DNA of 64,000 nt from Roseibium marinum (GCF_002906165.1 NZ_PPCN01000004.1:124001-188000); one strand, 5' to 3'. Numbered from the stretch's first letter, positions 1-12,640 are shown. A program made the numbers and translations. Notes: a model not told the origin generated them from the letters alone.

Positions 1-809
1 GGCTGAACGCCCTTGTTCTTGAACGCGGAACCGCAGAAGACCGGAACGAATTCGTTGTTGATGGTGCCCTTGCGGATCATGGCCTGAAGCCTCTCGTAGG
101 TCGGCTCCTCGCCTTCCAGATAGGCTTCCATCGCTTCTTCGTCAGCTTCGACGGCGGTCTCGATCAGGAGATCGCGCATTTCCTGCGCGCGGTCCGCAAG
201 TTCAGCCGGGATATCGACTTCATCCCAGGCGGCGCCGAGATTTTCGGCCTGCCAGATGAGCGCCTTCATTTTCAGAAGGTCGATGCACCCCAGGAAATCG
301 TTTTCCGCACCCACCGGGATCTGCATCACAAGCGGGATCGCGCCGAGGCGGTCCTTGATCATCTTGACGCAGCGGTCGAAATCCGCGCCGAGCTTGTCCA
401 TCTTGTTGACGAAAATCATCCGCGGGACGTGATACTTGTCAGCCTGGCGCCAGACAGTCTCGGTCTGCGGTTCGACACCGGCGTTCGCATCCAGAAGAGC
501 GACCGCACCGTCGAGCACGCGCAGGGACCGTTCAACTTCAATAGTGAAGTCGACGTGACCCGGGGTGTCGATGATGTTCAGACGCTTTTCTTTCCAGAAA
601 GCGGTGGTCGCAGCAGAGGTGATCGTGATGCCACGCTCCTGCTCCTGTTCCATCCAGTCCATGGTGGCCGCGCCGTCATGGACTTCACCGATCTTGTGGC
701 TCTTGCCAGTGTAGTAGAGGATCCGCTCCGTCGTGGTGGTCTTGCCCGCATCAATGTGAGCCATGATGCCGAAGTTGCGGTAGTCCTCGATTTTATGCGT
801 GCGCGACAT
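1..809 (-). CDS. fusA: Translation elongation factor G, N-terminal part
   Basis: EF-G is the ribosomal translocase GTPase. The reverse strand reads [14 protein letters not shown] from an ATG at 809. It continues through the P-loop AHIDAGKTT, the DTPGHVDF G3 motif and the [12 protein letters not shown] region. About 269 residues (most of the G domain) are present; the rest of the gene lies before base 1. It follows rpsG by 25 bp on the same strand, in the classical rpsL-rpsG-fusA str operon order. Identification is secure; only the 3' end is missing because of the window edge. Confidence 0.97.
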   Translation of the reverse strand, partial: MSRTHKIEDYRNFGIMAHIDAGKTTTTERILYYTGKSHKIGEVHDGAATMDWMEQEQERGITITSAATTAFWKEKRLNIIDTPGHVDFTIEVERSLRVLDGAVALLDANAGVEPQTETVWRQADKYHVPRMIFVNKMDKLGADFDRCVKMIKDRLGAIPLVMQIPVGAENDFLGCIDLLKMKALIWQAENLGAAWDEVDIPAELADRAQEMRDLLIETAVEADEEAMEAYLEGEEPTYERLQAMIRKGTINNEFVPVFCGSAFKNKGVQ

Positions 810-834
810 AGCGTCAGCCCTTCGAAGTCACAAA

Positions 835-1317
<483 letters not shown>

Positions 1318-1689
1318 TTACTTCGGCCGCTTCGCGCCGTATTTCGAACGGCGCTGCTTACGATCCTTGACGCCCTGGGTATCGAGCACACCACGGATGA
1401 TGTGGTAGCGCACACCCGGCAAATCCTTCACGCGGCCGCCACGGATCATCACCACCGAGTGTTCCTGAAGGTTGTGGCCTTCACCCGGGATGTAACCGAT
1501 GACCTCGAACCCGTTGGTCAGGCGGATCTTGGCCACCTTACGCAGAGCCGAGTTCGGCTTCTTCGGAGTCGTCGTGTAGACGCGGGTGCAAACACCACGC
1601 TTCTGGGGGCAGGCCTCCATGGCCGGCACCTTGTTCCGCTTAGGCGGATCTTTCCGCGGCTTGCGGATCAGCTGGTTGATGGTCGGCAT
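1318..1689 (-). CDS. rpsL: 30S ribosomal protein S12
   Basis: S12 is the decoding-centre protein of the small subunit. The 123-residue reading starts [13 protein letters not shown] at 1689. A longer open frame runs upstream to 1863, but its extra 58 residues have no family match, so the conserved start is used. The decoding loops [10 protein letters not shown] and GGRVKDLPG are intact. Lys43 and Lys88, where streptomycin resistance changes usually occur, are unmodified. It is the first gene of the str operon, with a leader of about 275 nt from the predicted start site. Confidence 0.98.
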   Translation of the reverse strand: MPTINQLIRKPRKDPPKRNKVPAMEACPQKRGVCTRVYTTTPKKPNSALRKVAKIRLTNGFEVIGYIPGEGHNLQEHSVVMIRGGRVKDLPGVRYHIIRGVLDTQGVKDRKQRRSKYGAKRPK

Positions 1690-1971
1690 TCTTTGCCCTT
1701 TACCTTGTCCATCCAAAAATTCGTATGCAACTGCAGTCAATCGCTGACCCGGCGCCCTGAAAGGAGAACCCTTCAAGACATGCAGAATCGCGCCCGCACG
1801 CTCCTGAGAGCGGCCGGCGCTGCGAAAAACCAGAGGACCACGAGTTACCTCGCGGTCATGCAATCGACGCGTATTCGCCTATGTAACCCGGCAGCGTTTA
1901 AAAGGATTGGGTCCTGCGCTTAAGATCGCGCTGGACGGTTCACTCTTACCGCCTGCCCTTGGGATGCGCGG

Positions 1972-2000
1972 AAACTACTCATATGCACCCATTGCGTCAA
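1972..2000 (-). promoter_or_regulatory. Sigma70-type promoter of the str operon
   Basis: On the reverse strand TTGACG (2000-1995) is separated by exactly 17 bp from TAGTTT (1977-1972). The predicted start site is near 1964, leaving a leader of about 275 nt before rpsL. This is the best promoter I see in the 580-bp gene-free stretch 1690-2269, which otherwise holds no credible coding frame. Confidence 0.6.
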
Positions 2001-2269
2001 GTGATTTATCGAAAAAACCGCATTTCCCGCGAAGGCAACCCGGTCGCCCTGTTTTCGACATGATTTCCGCCCCTTAGCTCGCATTATTGCAACATTGTGA
2101 CGGATCTTTTGAAATATTCTTTCGTGGCCGGATTCGCCGGGGCGCGGGAGATGCCTCCGGGACCGGAATCGCCTGCCCGTTCCGGGCGCATGCAACGGCA
2201 GGACAGCCATGCGGATTACGCGCGGCACTTCGACTCGCCCTCCCCGGCAGGACCGCCGCCACGAAGCGG

Positions 2270-2563
2270 TCAGGCCGAGAAGGTCACGATCGCGACATTG
2301 CCGGCGAGCGCGTCCTGATAGGCTCCTTCATAGACGGCATCGTCCGGTTCGCCGTCCATGACACCGATCTGATCGAGATCGGCTTCGGCGAAGCCCTGGG
2401 TGGACAGAGATTCCAGTGTCTTGCGCACGGCATCGTCTTCATCCGCCGCGGTCAGCAGCGCATGGATCGTGACGGCGTCGTCCGGAGAAGCGTTCTCCTT
2501 CTCCCAGACCCTGCCGATCACGATGTAGACCACCGGCTCCATTTCCACGTCATTGTCGTTCAT
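2270..2563 (-). CDS. Small acidic protein of unknown function
   Basis: This 97-residue, strongly acidic protein (many Asp/Glu, few Lys/Arg) starts MNDNDVEMEPVVYIVIGRVW. The frame is preceded by an AAGAGA ribosome-binding-like stretch. It looks like a single alpha/beta domain: a hydrophobic beta strand at residues 10-18, helices around 40-55 and a C-terminal strand. No signal peptide or membrane segment is apparent. It sits between the rpoC terminator and the str promoter, in the same orientation as both. I do not recognise a family. The coding call rests on good codon-position GC bias and the plausible start. Confidence 0.7.
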   Translation of the reverse strand: MNDNDVEMEPVVYIVIGRVWEKENASPDDAVTIHALLTAADEDDAVRKTLESLSTQGFAEADLDQIGVMDGEPDDAVYEGAYQDALAGNVAIVTFSA

Positions 2564-2595
2564 GTGTCAGATCTCTTTTTCACGCTTTATACAAG

Positions 2596-2622
2596 AAAGG
2601 CCGCCCGGAGGCGGCCTTTTTT
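2596..2622 (-). terminator. Rho-independent terminator after rpoC
   Basis: A perfect 10-bp stem, AAAGGCCGCC with GGCGGCCTTT around a CGGA loop, lies about 25 bp past the rpoC stop. T-rich sequence follows on both strands, so it could work in either direction. With rpoC upstream on the minus strand, it most likely ends the rpoBC transcript and insulates the small gene at 2270-2563. Confidence 0.85.
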
Positions 2623-2647
2623 ATCAGGTCGGTCGTCTCGGTGCCCG

Positions 2648-5600
2648 CTATTCGGCGGCGCCGGACATGTCTTCCAGAAGACCTTCCGCCGCGCTTTCCG
2701 AAGACTGCTGACGCTGCGCTTCCTGGATCAGGTCGTCGCGATGCGCCGCAATCTTGCGGATCCGCTTCATCACCCCACCGGTACCGGCCGGGATCAGACG
2801 GCCCACGATGACGTTCTCCTTCAGACCGACGAGCGGGTCGGTCTTGCCGTTGACAGCCGCGTCGGTAAGAACGCGGGTCGTCTCCTGGAAGGAGGCGGCG
2901 GAGAAGAAGGACCGGGTCTGCAGAGACGCCTTGGTGATCCCCAGAAGAACCGGAGATCCTTTTGCCGGATCGCGGGCCTTGTCGACCGCGCGGCGGTTGG
3001 CGTCCTCGAAATCGAGCTTGTCGACCTGCTCGCCGGAGAAGAACTCCGTATCGCCCGGATCGGTGATCTCGACCTTCTGCAGCATCTGACGGACAATCAC
3101 CTCGATGTGCTTGTCGTTGATCGTCACACCCTGCAACCGGTAGACTTCCTGGATCTCGTTGACGAGATAGGCGGCCAGCGCCTCCACGCCTTTCACGGCC
3201 AGAATGTCGTGCGGAGCCGGGTTACCGTCGAGAATATACTCACCCTTTTCAATGGCATCGCCTTCCTGCAGATGGAAGTGCTTGCCTTTCGGGATGAGGT
3301 ATTCGACGGGCTCGGCGCCTTCCTCGGAAGGATCGATGATGACGCGGCGCTTGTTCTTGTAGTCGCGGCCGAAGCGGATCGTGCCGTCGATTTCGGCAAT
3401 GATCGCGTGATCCTTCGGACGACGGGCCTCGAACAACTCCGCAACACGCGGCAGACCACCGGTGATGTCCTTGGTCTTGGCGCTTTCCAGCGGGATACGG
3501 GCCAGAACGTCACCAGCCTTGACGGTAGCGCCGGGCTGGACGGACAGGATCGCGTCCACGGAAAGCATCAGGCGGGCATCGGAACCGCGCTGGTTTTTCG
3601 AGATCGTCCCTTTTTCGTCCTTGATGACGATGGCCGGCTTCAGGTCCGCGCCGCGCGGCGAAGACCGCCAGTCGATGACGACACGCTTGGTGATGCCTGT
3701 CGCCTCGTCGGCGGTTTCCTGAATGGATGAACCGTCAACCAGGTCCTCGAGGTCCACGATACCGTCAACTTCCGCAAGCATCGGCCGTGTATACGGATCC
3801 CATTCCGCGATTCGCTGGCCGCGCTTGACCGCATCGCCCTCGTCCACATGCAGCCTGGAACCGTAGGCAACACGGTGCACGGCGCGTTCATTGCCGTCGC
3901 TGTCGATGACAACGATGGACATGTTGCGGACCATGGCGATCAGGTTGCCGTCGGAATCGCGCTGAACCGAACGGTTGCGGATCTTGATGGTGCCATCGAC
4001 ATTAGACTCGATGAACGAGCTGTCGACGACCTGCGCCGTGCCGCCGATGTGGAACGTCCGCATCGTCAGCTGGGTGCCGGGCTCGCCGATGGACTGCGCG
4101 GCGATAACGCCGACAGCCTCACCGAGGTTGACCGGGGTACCGCGGGCAAGGTCACGGCCGTAGCAGGTCCCGCACACGCCTGTTTCGGTTTCACAGGTCA
4201 GAACCGAACGGATCTTGATCTGCTGAACCTTGGCGGCCTCGACGGCGTCAACATCCTTCTCGTCGATCAGCTTGCCCTTTGGAACAAGCAGTTCGCCGGT
4301 CAGGTTGTTGAAGACGTCTTCGGCGGTCGTGCGGCCGAGAACGCGCATGCCGAGAGTGGCAATGACGTTACCGGCATCGACGATCGGCGCAACGGTGATG
4401 CCGCGCTGGGAACCGCAATCCGGTTCCAGGATGATCGAATCCTGCGCGACATCCACCAGACGGCGGGTCAGGTAACCGGAGTTCGCGGTCTTCAGCGCGG
4501 TGTCGGCCAGACCCTTACGGGCACCGTGGGTGGAGTTGAAGTACTCCAGAACCGACAGGCCTTCCTTGAAGTTCGAGATGATCGGGTTCTCGATGATGGA
4601 ACCGTCCGGCTTGGCCATCAGGCCGCGCATTCCGGCCAGCTGTTTCATCTGCTGGGGCGAACCACGGGCACCGGAGTGAGACATCATGTAGACCGAGTTC
4701 ATCGGCTTCTGGCGTCCGGTCTCCTCATCGATCTGGACCGCCTTGATGCGGGCCATCATCTCGTCGGCGATCTTGTCTGTGCATTTCGCCCAGGCGTCGA
4801 CAACCTTGTTGTACTTCTCACCCTGGGTGATCAGACCGTCGTTGTACTGCTGCTCGTATTCGGTGGCGAGCGCGGTCGTTTCGGCAACCAGCTGCGTCTT
4901 GGTGTCCGGGATGACCATGTCGTCCATGCCGAAGGAGATGCCGGCTTTACAGGCATTCCTGAAGCCAAGCTGCATGATCCGGTCACAGAAGATGACCGTC
5001 TCTTTCTGACCGCAGGCACGGTAAACCGTGTCGATCATCTTGGAGATGTCCTTCTTCGTCATCAGCTTGTTGCAGACGTCGAAAGGCACTTCGTGATGCT
5101 TGGGCAGAAGTTCCGCGATCAGCATGCGGCCCGGTGTGGTCTCGATGATCTCGGAGGTCGGATTGCCTTCGGCATCGATGTTCTTGTACCGGCCCCTGAT
5201 CTTGGTGTGCAGCGTGATGACCTTGTTGGCCAGCGCATGGTGGATCTCGCCGATGTCGCCGAAGGCCATGCCTTCACCCGGCTCGCCCTCTGCCATGATG
5301 GAGAGGTAGTAGAGACCGAGAACGATATCCTGCGACGGCACGATAATCGGACCACCGTTCGCCGGGTGCAGAATGTTGTTGGTGGACATCATCAGCGTCC
5401 GCGCTTCCAGCTGGGCTTCCAGCGAAAGCGGCACGTGAACGGCCATCTGGTCACCGTCGAAGTCGGCGTTGAACGCCGAACAGACGAGCGGGTGCAGCTG
5501 GATCGCCTTGCCTTCGATCAGCGTCGGTTCGAACGCCTGAATGCCGAGACGGTGCAGCGTCGGAGCGCGGTTCAGCAGAACCGGGTGTTCGCGGATCACC

Positions 5601-6847
5601 TCGTCCAGGATATCCCAGACTTCAGGGCGTTCCTTTTCCACCAGCTTCTTGGCCTGCTTGACCGTCGAGGAGAAGCCTTTGGCGTCGAGACGCGAATAGA
5701 TGAACGGCTTGAACAGCTCAAGCGCCATCTTCTTCGGCAATCCGCACTGATGCAGCTTCAGTTCCGGACCCACGGTGATCACCGAACGGCCGGAATAATC
5801 GACGCGCTTGCCGAGCAGGTTCTGACGGAAGCGGCCCTGCTTGCCTTTCAGCATGTCGGACAGCGACTTCAGCGGACGCTTGTTGGCACCCGTGATGACA
5901 CGGCCGCGGCGGCCGTTGTCGAACAGGGCGTCAACGGATTCCTGCAGCATGCGCTTTTCGTTCCGGATGATGATGTCCGGAGCACGCAGTTCCATCAGCC
6001 GGCGCAGACGGTTGTTGCGGTTGATCACGCGGCGGTACAGATCGTTCAGATCCGAGGTCGCGAACCGGCCGCCGTCGAGCGGTACCAGCGGACGAAGATC
6101 CGGCGGAATGACCGGAACGACGGTCATGATCATCCATTCCGGACGGTTGCCCGATTCCATGAAGGCTTCGATGACCTTCAGGCGCTTGGCCAGTTTCTTC
6201 GGCTTCAGCTCGGTGGTCGCCTCGATGATTTCCTGGCGCAGCTTCTCGCTTTCGCGCTCCAGATCCATGCTCATCAGGATCTCGCGGATCGCCTCGGCGC
6301 CGATCATTGCCGTGAAGGCATCCTCGCCATACTCTTCCTGAGCGGTGGCGAAGTCCTCTTCCGACAGAAGCTGGTGCTGCTTGAGCGGCGTCAGGCCCGG
6401 CTCGAGAACCACATAGTTCTCGAAGTAGAGAACCCGCTCCAGATCCTTCAGCGTCATGTCGAGCAGAAGGCCGATGCGGCTCGGCAACGACTTCAGGAAC
6501 CAGATGTGAGCGACAGGAGCGGCCAGTTCGATATGGCCCATGCGCTCGCGGCGAACCCGCGACAGGGTGACTTCGACGCCACACTTCTCGCAGATGACGC
6601 CCTTGTATTTCATGCGCTTGTATTTGCCGCACAGGCATTCATAGTCCTTGATCGGACCGAAGATGCGGGCGCAGAACAGGCCGTCGCGCTCGGGCTTGAA
6701 CGTACGGTAGTTGATGGTCTCCGGCTTTTTGATTTCGCCGAAAGACCATGACAAAATCTTCTCCGGGCTCGCGAGCGAAATCCGGATATTGTCGAAGGTC
6801 TGTGCGGGAGCCTGTTGATTGAACAGGTTCATGACCTCATGATTCAT
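2648..6847 (-). CDS. rpoC: RNA polymerase subunit beta'
   Basis: The 1399-residue beta' subunit forms one jaw of the RNA polymerase cleft and holds the catalytic magnesium. The zinc-ribbon cysteines are at residues 71, 73, 86 and 89. The NADFDGD catalytic loop is near residue 460, and a second zinc site ([11 protein letters not shown]) lies further on. The open frame continues 21 residues upstream to 6910. [10 protein letters not shown] at 6847 is preferred because AAGGAG lies 8 bp before it and alphaproteobacterial homologues start there. It follows rpoB by 92 bp. Confidence 0.98.
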   Translation of the reverse strand: MNHEVMNLFNQQAPAQTFDNIRISLASPEKILSWSFGEIKKPETINYRTFKPERDGLFCARIFGPIKDYECLCGKYKRMKYKGVICEKCGVEVTLSRVRRERMGHIELAAPVAHIWFLKSLPSRIGLLLDMTLKDLERVLYFENYVVLEPGLTPLKQHQLLSEEDFATAQEEYGEDAFTAMIGAEAIREILMSMDLERESEKLRQEIIEATTELKPKKLAKRLKVIEAFMESGNRPEWMIMTVVPVIPPDLRPLVPLDGGRFATSDLNDLYRRVINRNNRLRRLMELRAPDIIIRNEKRMLQESVDALFDNGRRGRVITGANKRPLKSLSDMLKGKQGRFRQNLLGKRVDYSGRSVITVGPELKLHQCGLPKKMALELFKPFIYSRLDAKGFSSTVKQAKKLVEKERPEVWDILDEVIREHPVLLNRAPTLHRLGIQAFEPTLIEGKAIQLHPLVCSAFNADFDGDQMAVHVPLSLEAQLEARTLMMSTNNILHPANGGPIIVPSQDIVLGLYYLSIMAEGEPGEGMAFGDIGEIHHALANKVITLHTKIRGRYKNIDAEGNPTSEIIETTPGRMLIAELLPKHHEVPFDVCNKLMTKKDISKMIDTVYRACGQKETVIFCDRIMQLGFRNACKAGISFGMDDMVIPDTKTQLVAETTALATEYEQQYNDGLITQGEKYNKVVDAWAKCTDKIADEMMARIKAVQIDEETGRQKPMNSVYMMSHSGARGSPQQMKQLAGMRGLMAKPDGSIIENPIISNFKEGLSVLEYFNSTHGARKGLADTALKTANSGYLTRRLVDVAQDSIILEPDCGSQRGITVAPIVDAGNVIATLGMRVLGRTTAEDVFNNLTGELLVPKGKLIDEKDVDAVEAAKVQQIKIRSVLTCETETGVCGTCYGRDLARGTPVNLGEAVGVIAAQSIGEPGTQLTMRTFHIGGTAQVVDSSFIESNVDGTIKIRNRSVQRDSDGNLIAMVRNMSIVVIDSDGNERAVHRVAYGSRLHVDEGDAVKRGQRIAEWDPYTRPMLAEVDGIVDLEDLVDGSSIQETADEATGITKRVVIDWRSSPRGADLKPAIVIKDEKGTISKNQRGSDARLMLSVDAILSVQPGATVKAGDVLARIPLESAKTKDITGGLPRVAELFEARRPKDHAIIAEIDGTIRFGRDYKNKRRVIIDPSEEGAEPVEYLIPKGKHFHLQEGDAIEKGEYILDGNPAPHDILAVKGVEALAAYLVNEIQEVYRLQGVTINDKHIEVIVRQMLQKVEITDPGDTEFFSGEQVDKLDFEDANRRAVDKARDPAKGSPVLLGITKASLQTRSFFSAASFQETTRVLTDAAVNGKTDPLVGLKENVIVGRLIPAGTGGVMKRIRKIAAHRDDLIQEAQRQQSSESAAEGLLEDMSGAAE

Positions 6848-6939
6848 GGTCCATCTCCTTCGATGCACGGCCGGGAAGCGGGCGTTGTTGCCCCTCCCCG
6901 TCACCGGCATACCAAGTCATTCGGGGTCCGTTGCCGGGG

Positions 6940-9900
6940 TTATTCCGCAGCGTCCGCGGTTTCTTCCCCGGCAATCATGGGCTTGTCATTACGTTGCAGT
7001 TCAACGTTGAGACCCAGCGACCGCATTTCCTTCACGAGCACGTTGAAGCTTTCCGGAATGCCCGCCTCGAATGTGTCGTCGCCGCGAACGATGGCCTCAT
7101 AGACCTTCGTACGGCCGGCAACGTCATCCGACTTGACCGTGAGCATTTCCTGCAGCGTGTAGGCCGCACCGTAAGCTTCAAGAGCCCAGACTTCCATTTC
7201 CCCGAAGCGCTGTCCGCCGAACTGCGCCTTGCCACCCAGCGGCTGCTGGGTAACGAGCGAGTACGGACCGATCGAACGGGCATGGATCTTGTCATCGACC
7301 AGGTGGTGGAGCTTCAGCATGTAGATGTAGCCCACGGTCACCTTGCGGTCGAATTCCTCGCCGGTCCGGCCGTCATAGAGGACGGACTGACCGCTCGGAT
7401 CGTAGCCGGCGGTGTTGAGCGCGTCGACAACGTCCGGTTCGCGGGCTCCGTCGAAGACCGGCGTTGCGATTGAAACGCCTTTCTTCAGCTGGTCCGCCAG
7501 ACGCACGATGCTCTCGTCATCATATTCCTGAACGGGATCGCCCTTGAGGTTGTCGCCGTAGATCTCGACGATCTTGCCGCGCAGCTCGTTGATTTCGCCG
7601 GACTTCCTGTACTCTTCGTAGAGTTCGCCGATCCGGTTGCCCATGCCGCGGCAGGCCCAGCCCAGATGGGTCTCCAGGATCTGACCGACATTCATGCGCG
7701 ACGGCACACCGAGCGGGTTAAGCACGATATCGACATGGGTTCCGTCCGCAAGGAACGGCATGTCTTCACACGGGTTGATCTTGGAGACCACACCCTTGTT
7801 GCCGTGACGGCCGGCCATCTTGTCGCCCGGCTGAAGCTTGCGCTTCACCGCAACGAAGACCTTGACCATCTTCATGACGCCCGGCGGCAGTTCGTCTCCG
7901 CGCTGCAGCTTCTCGACCTTGTCGATGAAGCGCTGCTCGAGGCGCTTGCGGCTGTCGTCATACTGACCGCGCAGGGCTTCGATCTCGGACATGAACTTCT
8001 CGTCGTCGCTGGCAAACTGCCACCACTGCGAGCGCGGGAAGTCGTTGAGAACGTCCCCGGTCAGTTCCGTGTCCTTCTTGAAGCCCTTGGGACCGGCAAT
8101 GGCGGACTTGCCCAACAGCATCTCGGCCAGGCGGCCATAGACGTTGCGGTCAAGGATCGCCTGTTCATCGTCGCGGTCCTTCGCCAGGCGCTCGATTTCC
8201 TCGCGCTCGATGGCCATCGCGCGCTCGTCCTTTTCAACGCCGTGGCGGTTGAAGACGCGCACTTCGACGACCGTCCCGGAGACCCCCGGCGGCAGGCGCA
8301 GGGAGGTGTCGCGGACATCGGAGGCCTTTTCACCGAAGATGGCGCGCAGAAGCTTTTCTTCCGGCGTCATCGGGCTTTCGCCCTTCGGCGTGATCTTGCC
8401 GACGAGGATATCGCCCGGATGGAGCTCGGCGCCGATATAGACGATACCGGCTTCGTCGAGGTTCTTCAGCGCTTCTTCCGAAACGTTCGGAATGTCGCGG
8501 GTGATTTCCTCAGGTCCAAGCTTGGTGTCGCGCGCCATCACCTCGAATTCTTCCAGATGGATGGACGTGAACACGTCGTCGGAGACGATCCGTTCGGACA
8601 GGAGGATGGAATCCTCGAAGTTGTAGCCGTTCCACGGCATGAACGCGACGAGCACGTTCTTGCCGAGCGCCAGATCGCCGAGATCGGTCGACGGACCGTC
8701 CGCGATGATATCGCTCTTGTTGATCTTGTCGCCCACACGCACCAGCGGACGCTGGTTGATGCAGGTGTTCTGGTTGGAGCGCTGGAACTTCTGCAGACGG
8801 TAGATGTCGACGCCGGACTTGCCCGGGTCGAGGTCTTCCGTCGCGCGGATAACGATACGGGTGGCATCCACCTGGTCGACCACGCCGGCACGGCGGGCAC
8901 CGATGGCGGCACCGGAATCGCGCGCCACGATCGGTTCCATGCCGGTTCCCACGAACGGCGCTTCGGCGCGCACCAGAGGCACGGCCTGACGCTGCATGTT
9001 CGAGCCCATCAGCGCGCGGTTCGCGTCATCGTTCTCCAGGAACGGAATGAGCGCGGCGGCGACGGAGACAAGCTGTTTCGGCGACACGTCCATCAAGTCG
9101 ACCTTGTCGGACGGAACCATCATGTTTTCACCCGCGTGACGGCAGGTGATCAGCTCTTCGGTGAACTTGCCGTCGTCGTCATAGACCGCGTTGGACTGAG
9201 CCACATAGTGCTTGGCTTCCTCCATGGCGGACAGATAGACGACTTCGCTGGTCACGGCGGCGTCCTTGACCTTGCGGTACGGGCTTTCGATAAAGCCGTA
9301 CTTGTTGACGCGGGCAAAGGTCGCAAGCGAGTTGATCAGACCGATGTTCGGACCTTCCGGGGTCTCGATCGGACAGATACGGCCGTAATGCGTCGGGTGA
9401 ACGTCGCGGACTTCGAAGCCCGCGCGTTCACGGGTCAAGCCGCCCGGCCCGAGCGCCGACAGGCGGCGCTTGTGGGTAACTTCCGACAGCGGGTTGGTCT
9501 GATCCATGAACTGCGACAGCTGCGAGGAGCCGAAGAATTCACGCACGGCGGCAGCCGCCGGCTTGGCGTTGATCAGGTCCTGCGGCATGACGGTGTCGAT
9601 TTCGACAGAGCTCATCCGCTCCTTGATCGCACGCTCCATACGCAGAAGGCCGACGCGGTACTGATTTTCCATCAGTTCGCCGACGGACCGCACACGACGG
9701 TTGCCGAGATTGTCGATGTCGTCGATCTCGCCCTTGCCGTCGCGCAATTGCAGAAGCACCCGGATGACTTCCAGGATGTCTTCCTTGCGCAGGGTCCGGA
9801 CGGTGTCCTCGCACTCCACGTCGAGACGCATGTTCATCTTCACACGGCCGACGGCGGACAGGTCATAGCGTTCTCCATCGAAGAACAGCGACTGGAACAT

Positions 9901-11079
9901 CGCTTCGGCGGTGTCGATGGTGGGCGGCTCGCCCGGACGCATCACGCGGTAGATGTCGAACAGCGCGTCTTCGCGGGATTCGTTCTTGTCGACCGCAAGC
10001 GTGTTGCGGATATAGGCACCGGTATTGACATGGTCGATGTCGAGCATCGACAGTTCGTGATACCCGCGCTCGACCAGTTCTTCCAGCAGCTTGCCGGTGA
10101 TTTCCGCGCCGGCTTCGGCGAAGATCTCGCCGCTCGTCGCATCGACGATGTCCTCGGCGAGATACTGCGCGTGCAGATCCTCATCGGTGACCTTCAGGGC
10201 GGTGACACCCTTTTCGTCCAGCTGCTTGATGGTCCGCGCGGTGATCTTGCGGCCGCCTTCGATGACGACTTCGCCGCTGTCCGCGTCGATCAGGTCATAG
10301 GAGGCCTTGGTGCCTTTCAGCCGGTTGCCGTCGAACGGCATGCGCCAGGACCCGTCTTTCTGACGGGTATAGTCGACGCGTTCGTAGAAGGTGTTGAGGA
10401 TCTCTTCGCCGTCAAGGCCAAGAGCCATCAGCAGGGACGTGACCGGGATCTTGCGGCGGCGGTCGATGCGCGCATGCACGATATCCTTGGCGTCGAACTC
10501 GATGTCGAGCCAGGAACCGCGATAGGGGATCACACGGGCGGCAAACAGCAGCTTGCCGGACGAATGTGTCTTGCCCTTGTCATGATCGAAGAATACGCCG
10601 GGAGAACGGTGCATCTGGGAGACGATCACACGCTCGGTACCATTGACGATGAAAGTGCCGTTGTCGGTCATGAACGGCATGTCGCCCATGTAGACATCCT
10701 GTTCCTTGATGTCTTTCACGGACTTGGCGCCGGTATCCTCGTCGACGTCGAACACGATGAGGCGCAGGGTGACCTTCAGCGGCGCGGCGAAAGTCATGTC
10801 GCGCTGACGGCACTCGTCGACATCGTATTTTGGAGCTTCAAATTCGAAGGAAACAAATTCCAGAAGGGAAGTGCCCGCGAAATCGGAAATCGGAAATACA
10901 GACTGGAAGACCGCTTCAAGGCCTTCTACTTTGCGGCCGCCACCCGGCATCTCATCGACCTGCAGGAACTGGTCGTAGGATGCTTTTTGAACCTCGATGA
11001 GATTGGGCATAGCCGCGACATCGCGGATCGATCCGTAATATTTACGGACCTTTTTGCGACCGTTGAACGTTTGGGTCAT
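6940..11079 (-). CDS. rpoB: RNA polymerase subunit beta
   Basis: The 1379-residue beta subunit starts [16 protein letters not shown], with GAGGAG a few bases upstream of the ATG. The rifampicin region ([20 protein letters not shown] followed by RLSALGPGG) carries the sensitive residues at the positions equivalent to E. coli Asp516, His526 and Ser531. The C-terminal KPMIAGEE tail is typical of alphaproteobacteria. It is co-oriented with rpoC and is reached by transcripts from rplJL that pass the paired hairpins at 11324-11367. Very long open frames on the opposite strand are codon-bias artefacts. Confidence 0.98.
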   Translation of the reverse strand: MTQTFNGRKKVRKYYGSIRDVAAMPNLIEVQKASYDQFLQVDEMPGGGRKVEGLEAVFQSVFPISDFAGTSLLEFVSFEFEAPKYDVDECRQRDMTFAAPLKVTLRLIVFDVDEDTGAKSVKDIKEQDVYMGDMPFMTDNGTFIVNGTERVIVSQMHRSPGVFFDHDKGKTHSSGKLLFAARVIPYRGSWLDIEFDAKDIVHARIDRRRKIPVTSLLMALGLDGEEILNTFYERVDYTRQKDGSWRMPFDGNRLKGTKASYDLIDADSGEVVIEGGRKITARTIKQLDEKGVTALKVTDEDLHAQYLAEDIVDATSGEIFAEAGAEITGKLLEELVERGYHELSMLDIDHVNTGAYIRNTLAVDKNESREDALFDIYRVMRPGEPPTIDTAEAMFQSLFFDGERYDLSAVGRVKMNMRLDVECEDTVRTLRKEDILEVIRVLLQLRDGKGEIDDIDNLGNRRVRSVGELMENQYRVGLLRMERAIKERMSSVEIDTVMPQDLINAKPAAAAVREFFGSSQLSQFMDQTNPLSEVTHKRRLSALGPGGLTRERAGFEVRDVHPTHYGRICPIETPEGPNIGLINSLATFARVNKYGFIESPYRKVKDAAVTSEVVYLSAMEEAKHYVAQSNAVYDDDGKFTEELITCRHAGENMMVPSDKVDLMDVSPKQLVSVAAALIPFLENDDANRALMGSNMQRQAVPLVRAEAPFVGTGMEPIVARDSGAAIGARRAGVVDQVDATRIVIRATEDLDPGKSGVDIYRLQKFQRSNQNTCINQRPLVRVGDKINKSDIIADGPSTDLGDLALGKNVLVAFMPWNGYNFEDSILLSERIVSDDVFTSIHLEEFEVMARDTKLGPEEITRDIPNVSEEALKNLDEAGIVYIGAELHPGDILVGKITPKGESPMTPEEKLLRAIFGEKASDVRDTSLRLPPGVSGTVVEVRVFNRHGVEKDERAMAIEREEIERLAKDRDDEQAILDRNVYGRLAEMLLGKSAIAGPKGFKKDTELTGDVLNDFPRSQWWQFASDDEKFMSEIEALRGQYDDSRKRLEQRFIDKVEKLQRGDELPPGVMKMVKVFVAVKRKLQPGDKMAGRHGNKGVVSKINPCEDMPFLADGTHVDIVLNPLGVPSRMNVGQILETHLGWACRGMGNRIGELYEEYRKSGEINELRGKIVEIYGDNLKGDPVQEYDDESIVRLADQLKKGVSIATPVFDGAREPDVVDALNTAGYDPSGQSVLYDGRTGEEFDRKVTVGYIYMLKLHHLVDDKIHARSIGPYSLVTQQPLGGKAQFGGQRFGEMEVWALEAYGAAYTLQEMLTVKSDDVAGRTKVYEAIVRGDDTFEAGIPESFNVLVKEMRSLGLNVELQRNDKPMIAGEETADAAE

Positions 11080-11323
11080 TGTCGCTCCTCGTATCGGCCG
11101 GGTAACGGCTTCCCGAAACGCCCCTTATCCAATCGGGCCACCGCCCGGGCGCTTCGGAAAACCGTCCCCCTGGATCAACCTGCCTTGAAGTGCCATCACC
11201 TCAAGTCGGACCGGTTGATCGGTCTAAGGGGTCCAGGACATCTTGATCCGCGTCCTCTCGAACGCAGGATGCCCTAGTGGTACTTTTGCCCCGGAAACGG
11301 GAAGGACCCGCCGGGGCAATAAA

Positions 11324-11367
11324 CGGTCCCGGGAACCCCGGGACCGCCTGAAAGGCAAAAAGCCTTT
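11324..11367 (-). terminator. Paired hairpins between rplL and rpoB (attenuator)
   Basis: Read from rplL towards rpoB there are two consecutive stem-loops. AAAGGC-GCCTTT with a T5 loop (11367-11351) starts 2 nt after the rplL stop. A perfect 10-bp CGGTCCCGGG stem (11346-11324) follows, then TTTATT. In E. coli a partial terminator at this position lowers polymerase output relative to L7/L12, and the same role is inferred here. The remaining 240 bp to rpoB contain no gene. Confidence 0.65.
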
Positions 11368-11368
11368 A

Positions 11369-11749
11369 TTACTTCAGCTCGACAGAAGCGCCTGCTTCTT
11401 CCAGCTTCTTCTTCAGCGTTTCTGCTTCGTCCTTGCTCACAGCTTCCTTGACCGGCTTCGGAGCGGATTCAACGAGCTCCTTGGCTTCTTTCAGGCCAAG
11501 ACCGGTGATTGCACGGACTTCCTTGATGACGTTGATTTTCTTGTCGCCGGCGGCGGTCAGAACAACGTCAAATTCGGTTTTCTCTTCAGCGGCGGCAGCT
11601 CCGTCGCCGGCACCGCCGGCAGCAGCGGCAACTGCGACCGGAGCAGAGGCGGAAACGCCCCACTTCTCTTCCAGAAGCTTGGAAAGTTCAGCAGCTTCCA
11701 TGACGGTCAGTGCGGACAGTTCTTCTACGAGCTTATCAAGATCAGCCAT
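11369..11749 (-). CDS. rplL: 50S ribosomal protein L7/L12
   Basis: This 126-residue stalk protein recruits translation GTPases. The N-terminal dimerisation helix begins [14 protein letters not shown]. An Ala/Gly-rich hinge (about residues 38-53) follows, then the C-terminal domain with the conserved [12 protein letters not shown] factor-binding helix. It lies 60 bp downstream of rplJ on the same strand. The Ala-rich hinge shifts local base composition but is normal for the family. Confidence 0.98.
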   Translation of the reverse strand: MADLDKLVEELSALTVMEAAELSKLLEEKWGVSASAPVAVAAAAGGAGDGAAAAEEKTEFDVVLTAAGDKKINVIKEVRAITGLGLKEAKELVESAPKPVKEAVSKDEAETLKKKLEEAGASVELK

Positions 11750-11809
11750 TTTCTCAGTACCTTAAGTTCGAACCAGTATCGGTTTCGTCAGACAGTGTGT
11801 TTGGACGCC

Positions 11810-12328
11810 TTACGCGGCCTCGTCCTTCTTGGCATACGCGCCGAAGACGCGGGCGAGCTGCCCGGCCGGTGCGTTGACAACCTGAGCAATCCGGGACGCC
11901 GGGGTCTGAATCATGCCAACCAGTTTCGCGCGCAGCTCATCGAGCGACGGCATGGATGCCAGAGACTTGACCCCGTCCGGGTTCAGATTGGTTGTGCCCA
12001 GAGCACCGCCAAGGATCGCAAACTTTTCGTTTGCCTTGGCGAAGTCGACGGCTGCTTTCGGAGCGGCTACCGGATCGTCGGAGTAGACGAGTACGGTCGG
12101 GCCCTGAAACAGGTCGGAGATGTGCTCAAGGTCAGTGCCTTGAAGGGCGAGTTTGATAAGGCGGTTTTTTGCGACTTTTACAGTGCCGCCGGCTTGACGC
12201 ACGGATGCCCGCAACGCGGTCATCTGAGCAACCGAAAGACCTGCATAGTGCGCAACGACAACAACACCGGTGTTAGCCAGCTCGGTGTTGAAAGACGTCA
12301 CGAACTCGTGCTTTTCCGCTCTTTCCAC
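11810..12328 (-). CDS. rplJ: 50S ribosomal protein L10
   Basis: L10 anchors the L7/L12 dimers to 23S rRNA. The 172-residue frame uses a GTG start at 12328, preceded by GGAGAAGG at proper spacing, and reads (M)[13 protein letters not shown]. The conserved KNRL RNA-binding segment and the LKLVGMIQ-like C-terminal region are present (here [12 protein letters not shown]). The L7/L12-binding C-terminal helix lies near residues 140-172. The 324-bp upstream region probably carries the autoregulatory L10 leader. Confidence 0.97.
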   Translation of the reverse strand: MERAEKHEFVTSFNTELANTGVVVVAHYAGLSVAQMTALRASVRQAGGTVKVAKNRLIKLALQGTDLEHISDLFQGPTVLVYSDDPVAAPKAAVDFAKANEKFAILGGALGTTNLNPDGVKSLASMPSLDELRAKLVGMIQTPASRIAQVVNAPAGQLARVFGAYAKKDEAA

Positions 12329-12329
12329 T

Positions 12330-12640
12330 TGCCTTCTCCATTTGGCGGCGTTGCCGCCGCCGGTTTACCTTTGCCGCCTGGCGGATGGTCCCGAACCCGG
12401 AACCGCCCGATCAGGCGACGCTCAGGGTCCTGTCCCCTCACCTTCACGCCAGTGCGGCGCGCGGCAAGGCCTGGTTCGAACCTCGGTTTTCCGCATTCGC
12501 GGAGAATTCGGTTCTCACCCATCTATGCAGGCCTTTGTGGCTTAAACCGGTCTCCCGGCACCTGCAGTCTCGGACAGGGCAACCCGGCAGCGAGCCGCCG
12601 GGTCTTTCCGGCCTTACGGCCGAAATCTTGGTTTCAATCC
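12330..12640 (-). promoter_or_regulatory. Probable L10 leader region upstream of rplJ
   Basis: The 324-bp gap between rplA and rplJ has no coding frame of its own but is highly structured on the minus strand. A GGCC-GTAA-GGCC hairpin (around 12612-12623) is followed by a CCCGGC/GCCGGG stem and a CCGG-GAGA-CCGG hairpin near 12550, then further arms. In many bacteria L10 or L10-L12 binds such a leader to repress rplJL. Assignment rests on position and structure; I could not run a covariance model. Confidence 0.5.

Noticed and set aside
3848..6751. Plus-strand open frame of 967 codons
   Set aside because: Antisense to rpoC, same artefact.
1318..9600. Possible drug-resistance changes in rpsL or rpoB
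   Set aside because: RpsL Lys43 and Lys88 and the RpoB rifampicin-region residues are the ordinary sensitive ones.
7666..11277. Plus-strand open frame of over 1200 codons
   Set aside because: It lies entirely antisense to rpoB; such frames arise from GC-rich third positions. No family-like content.
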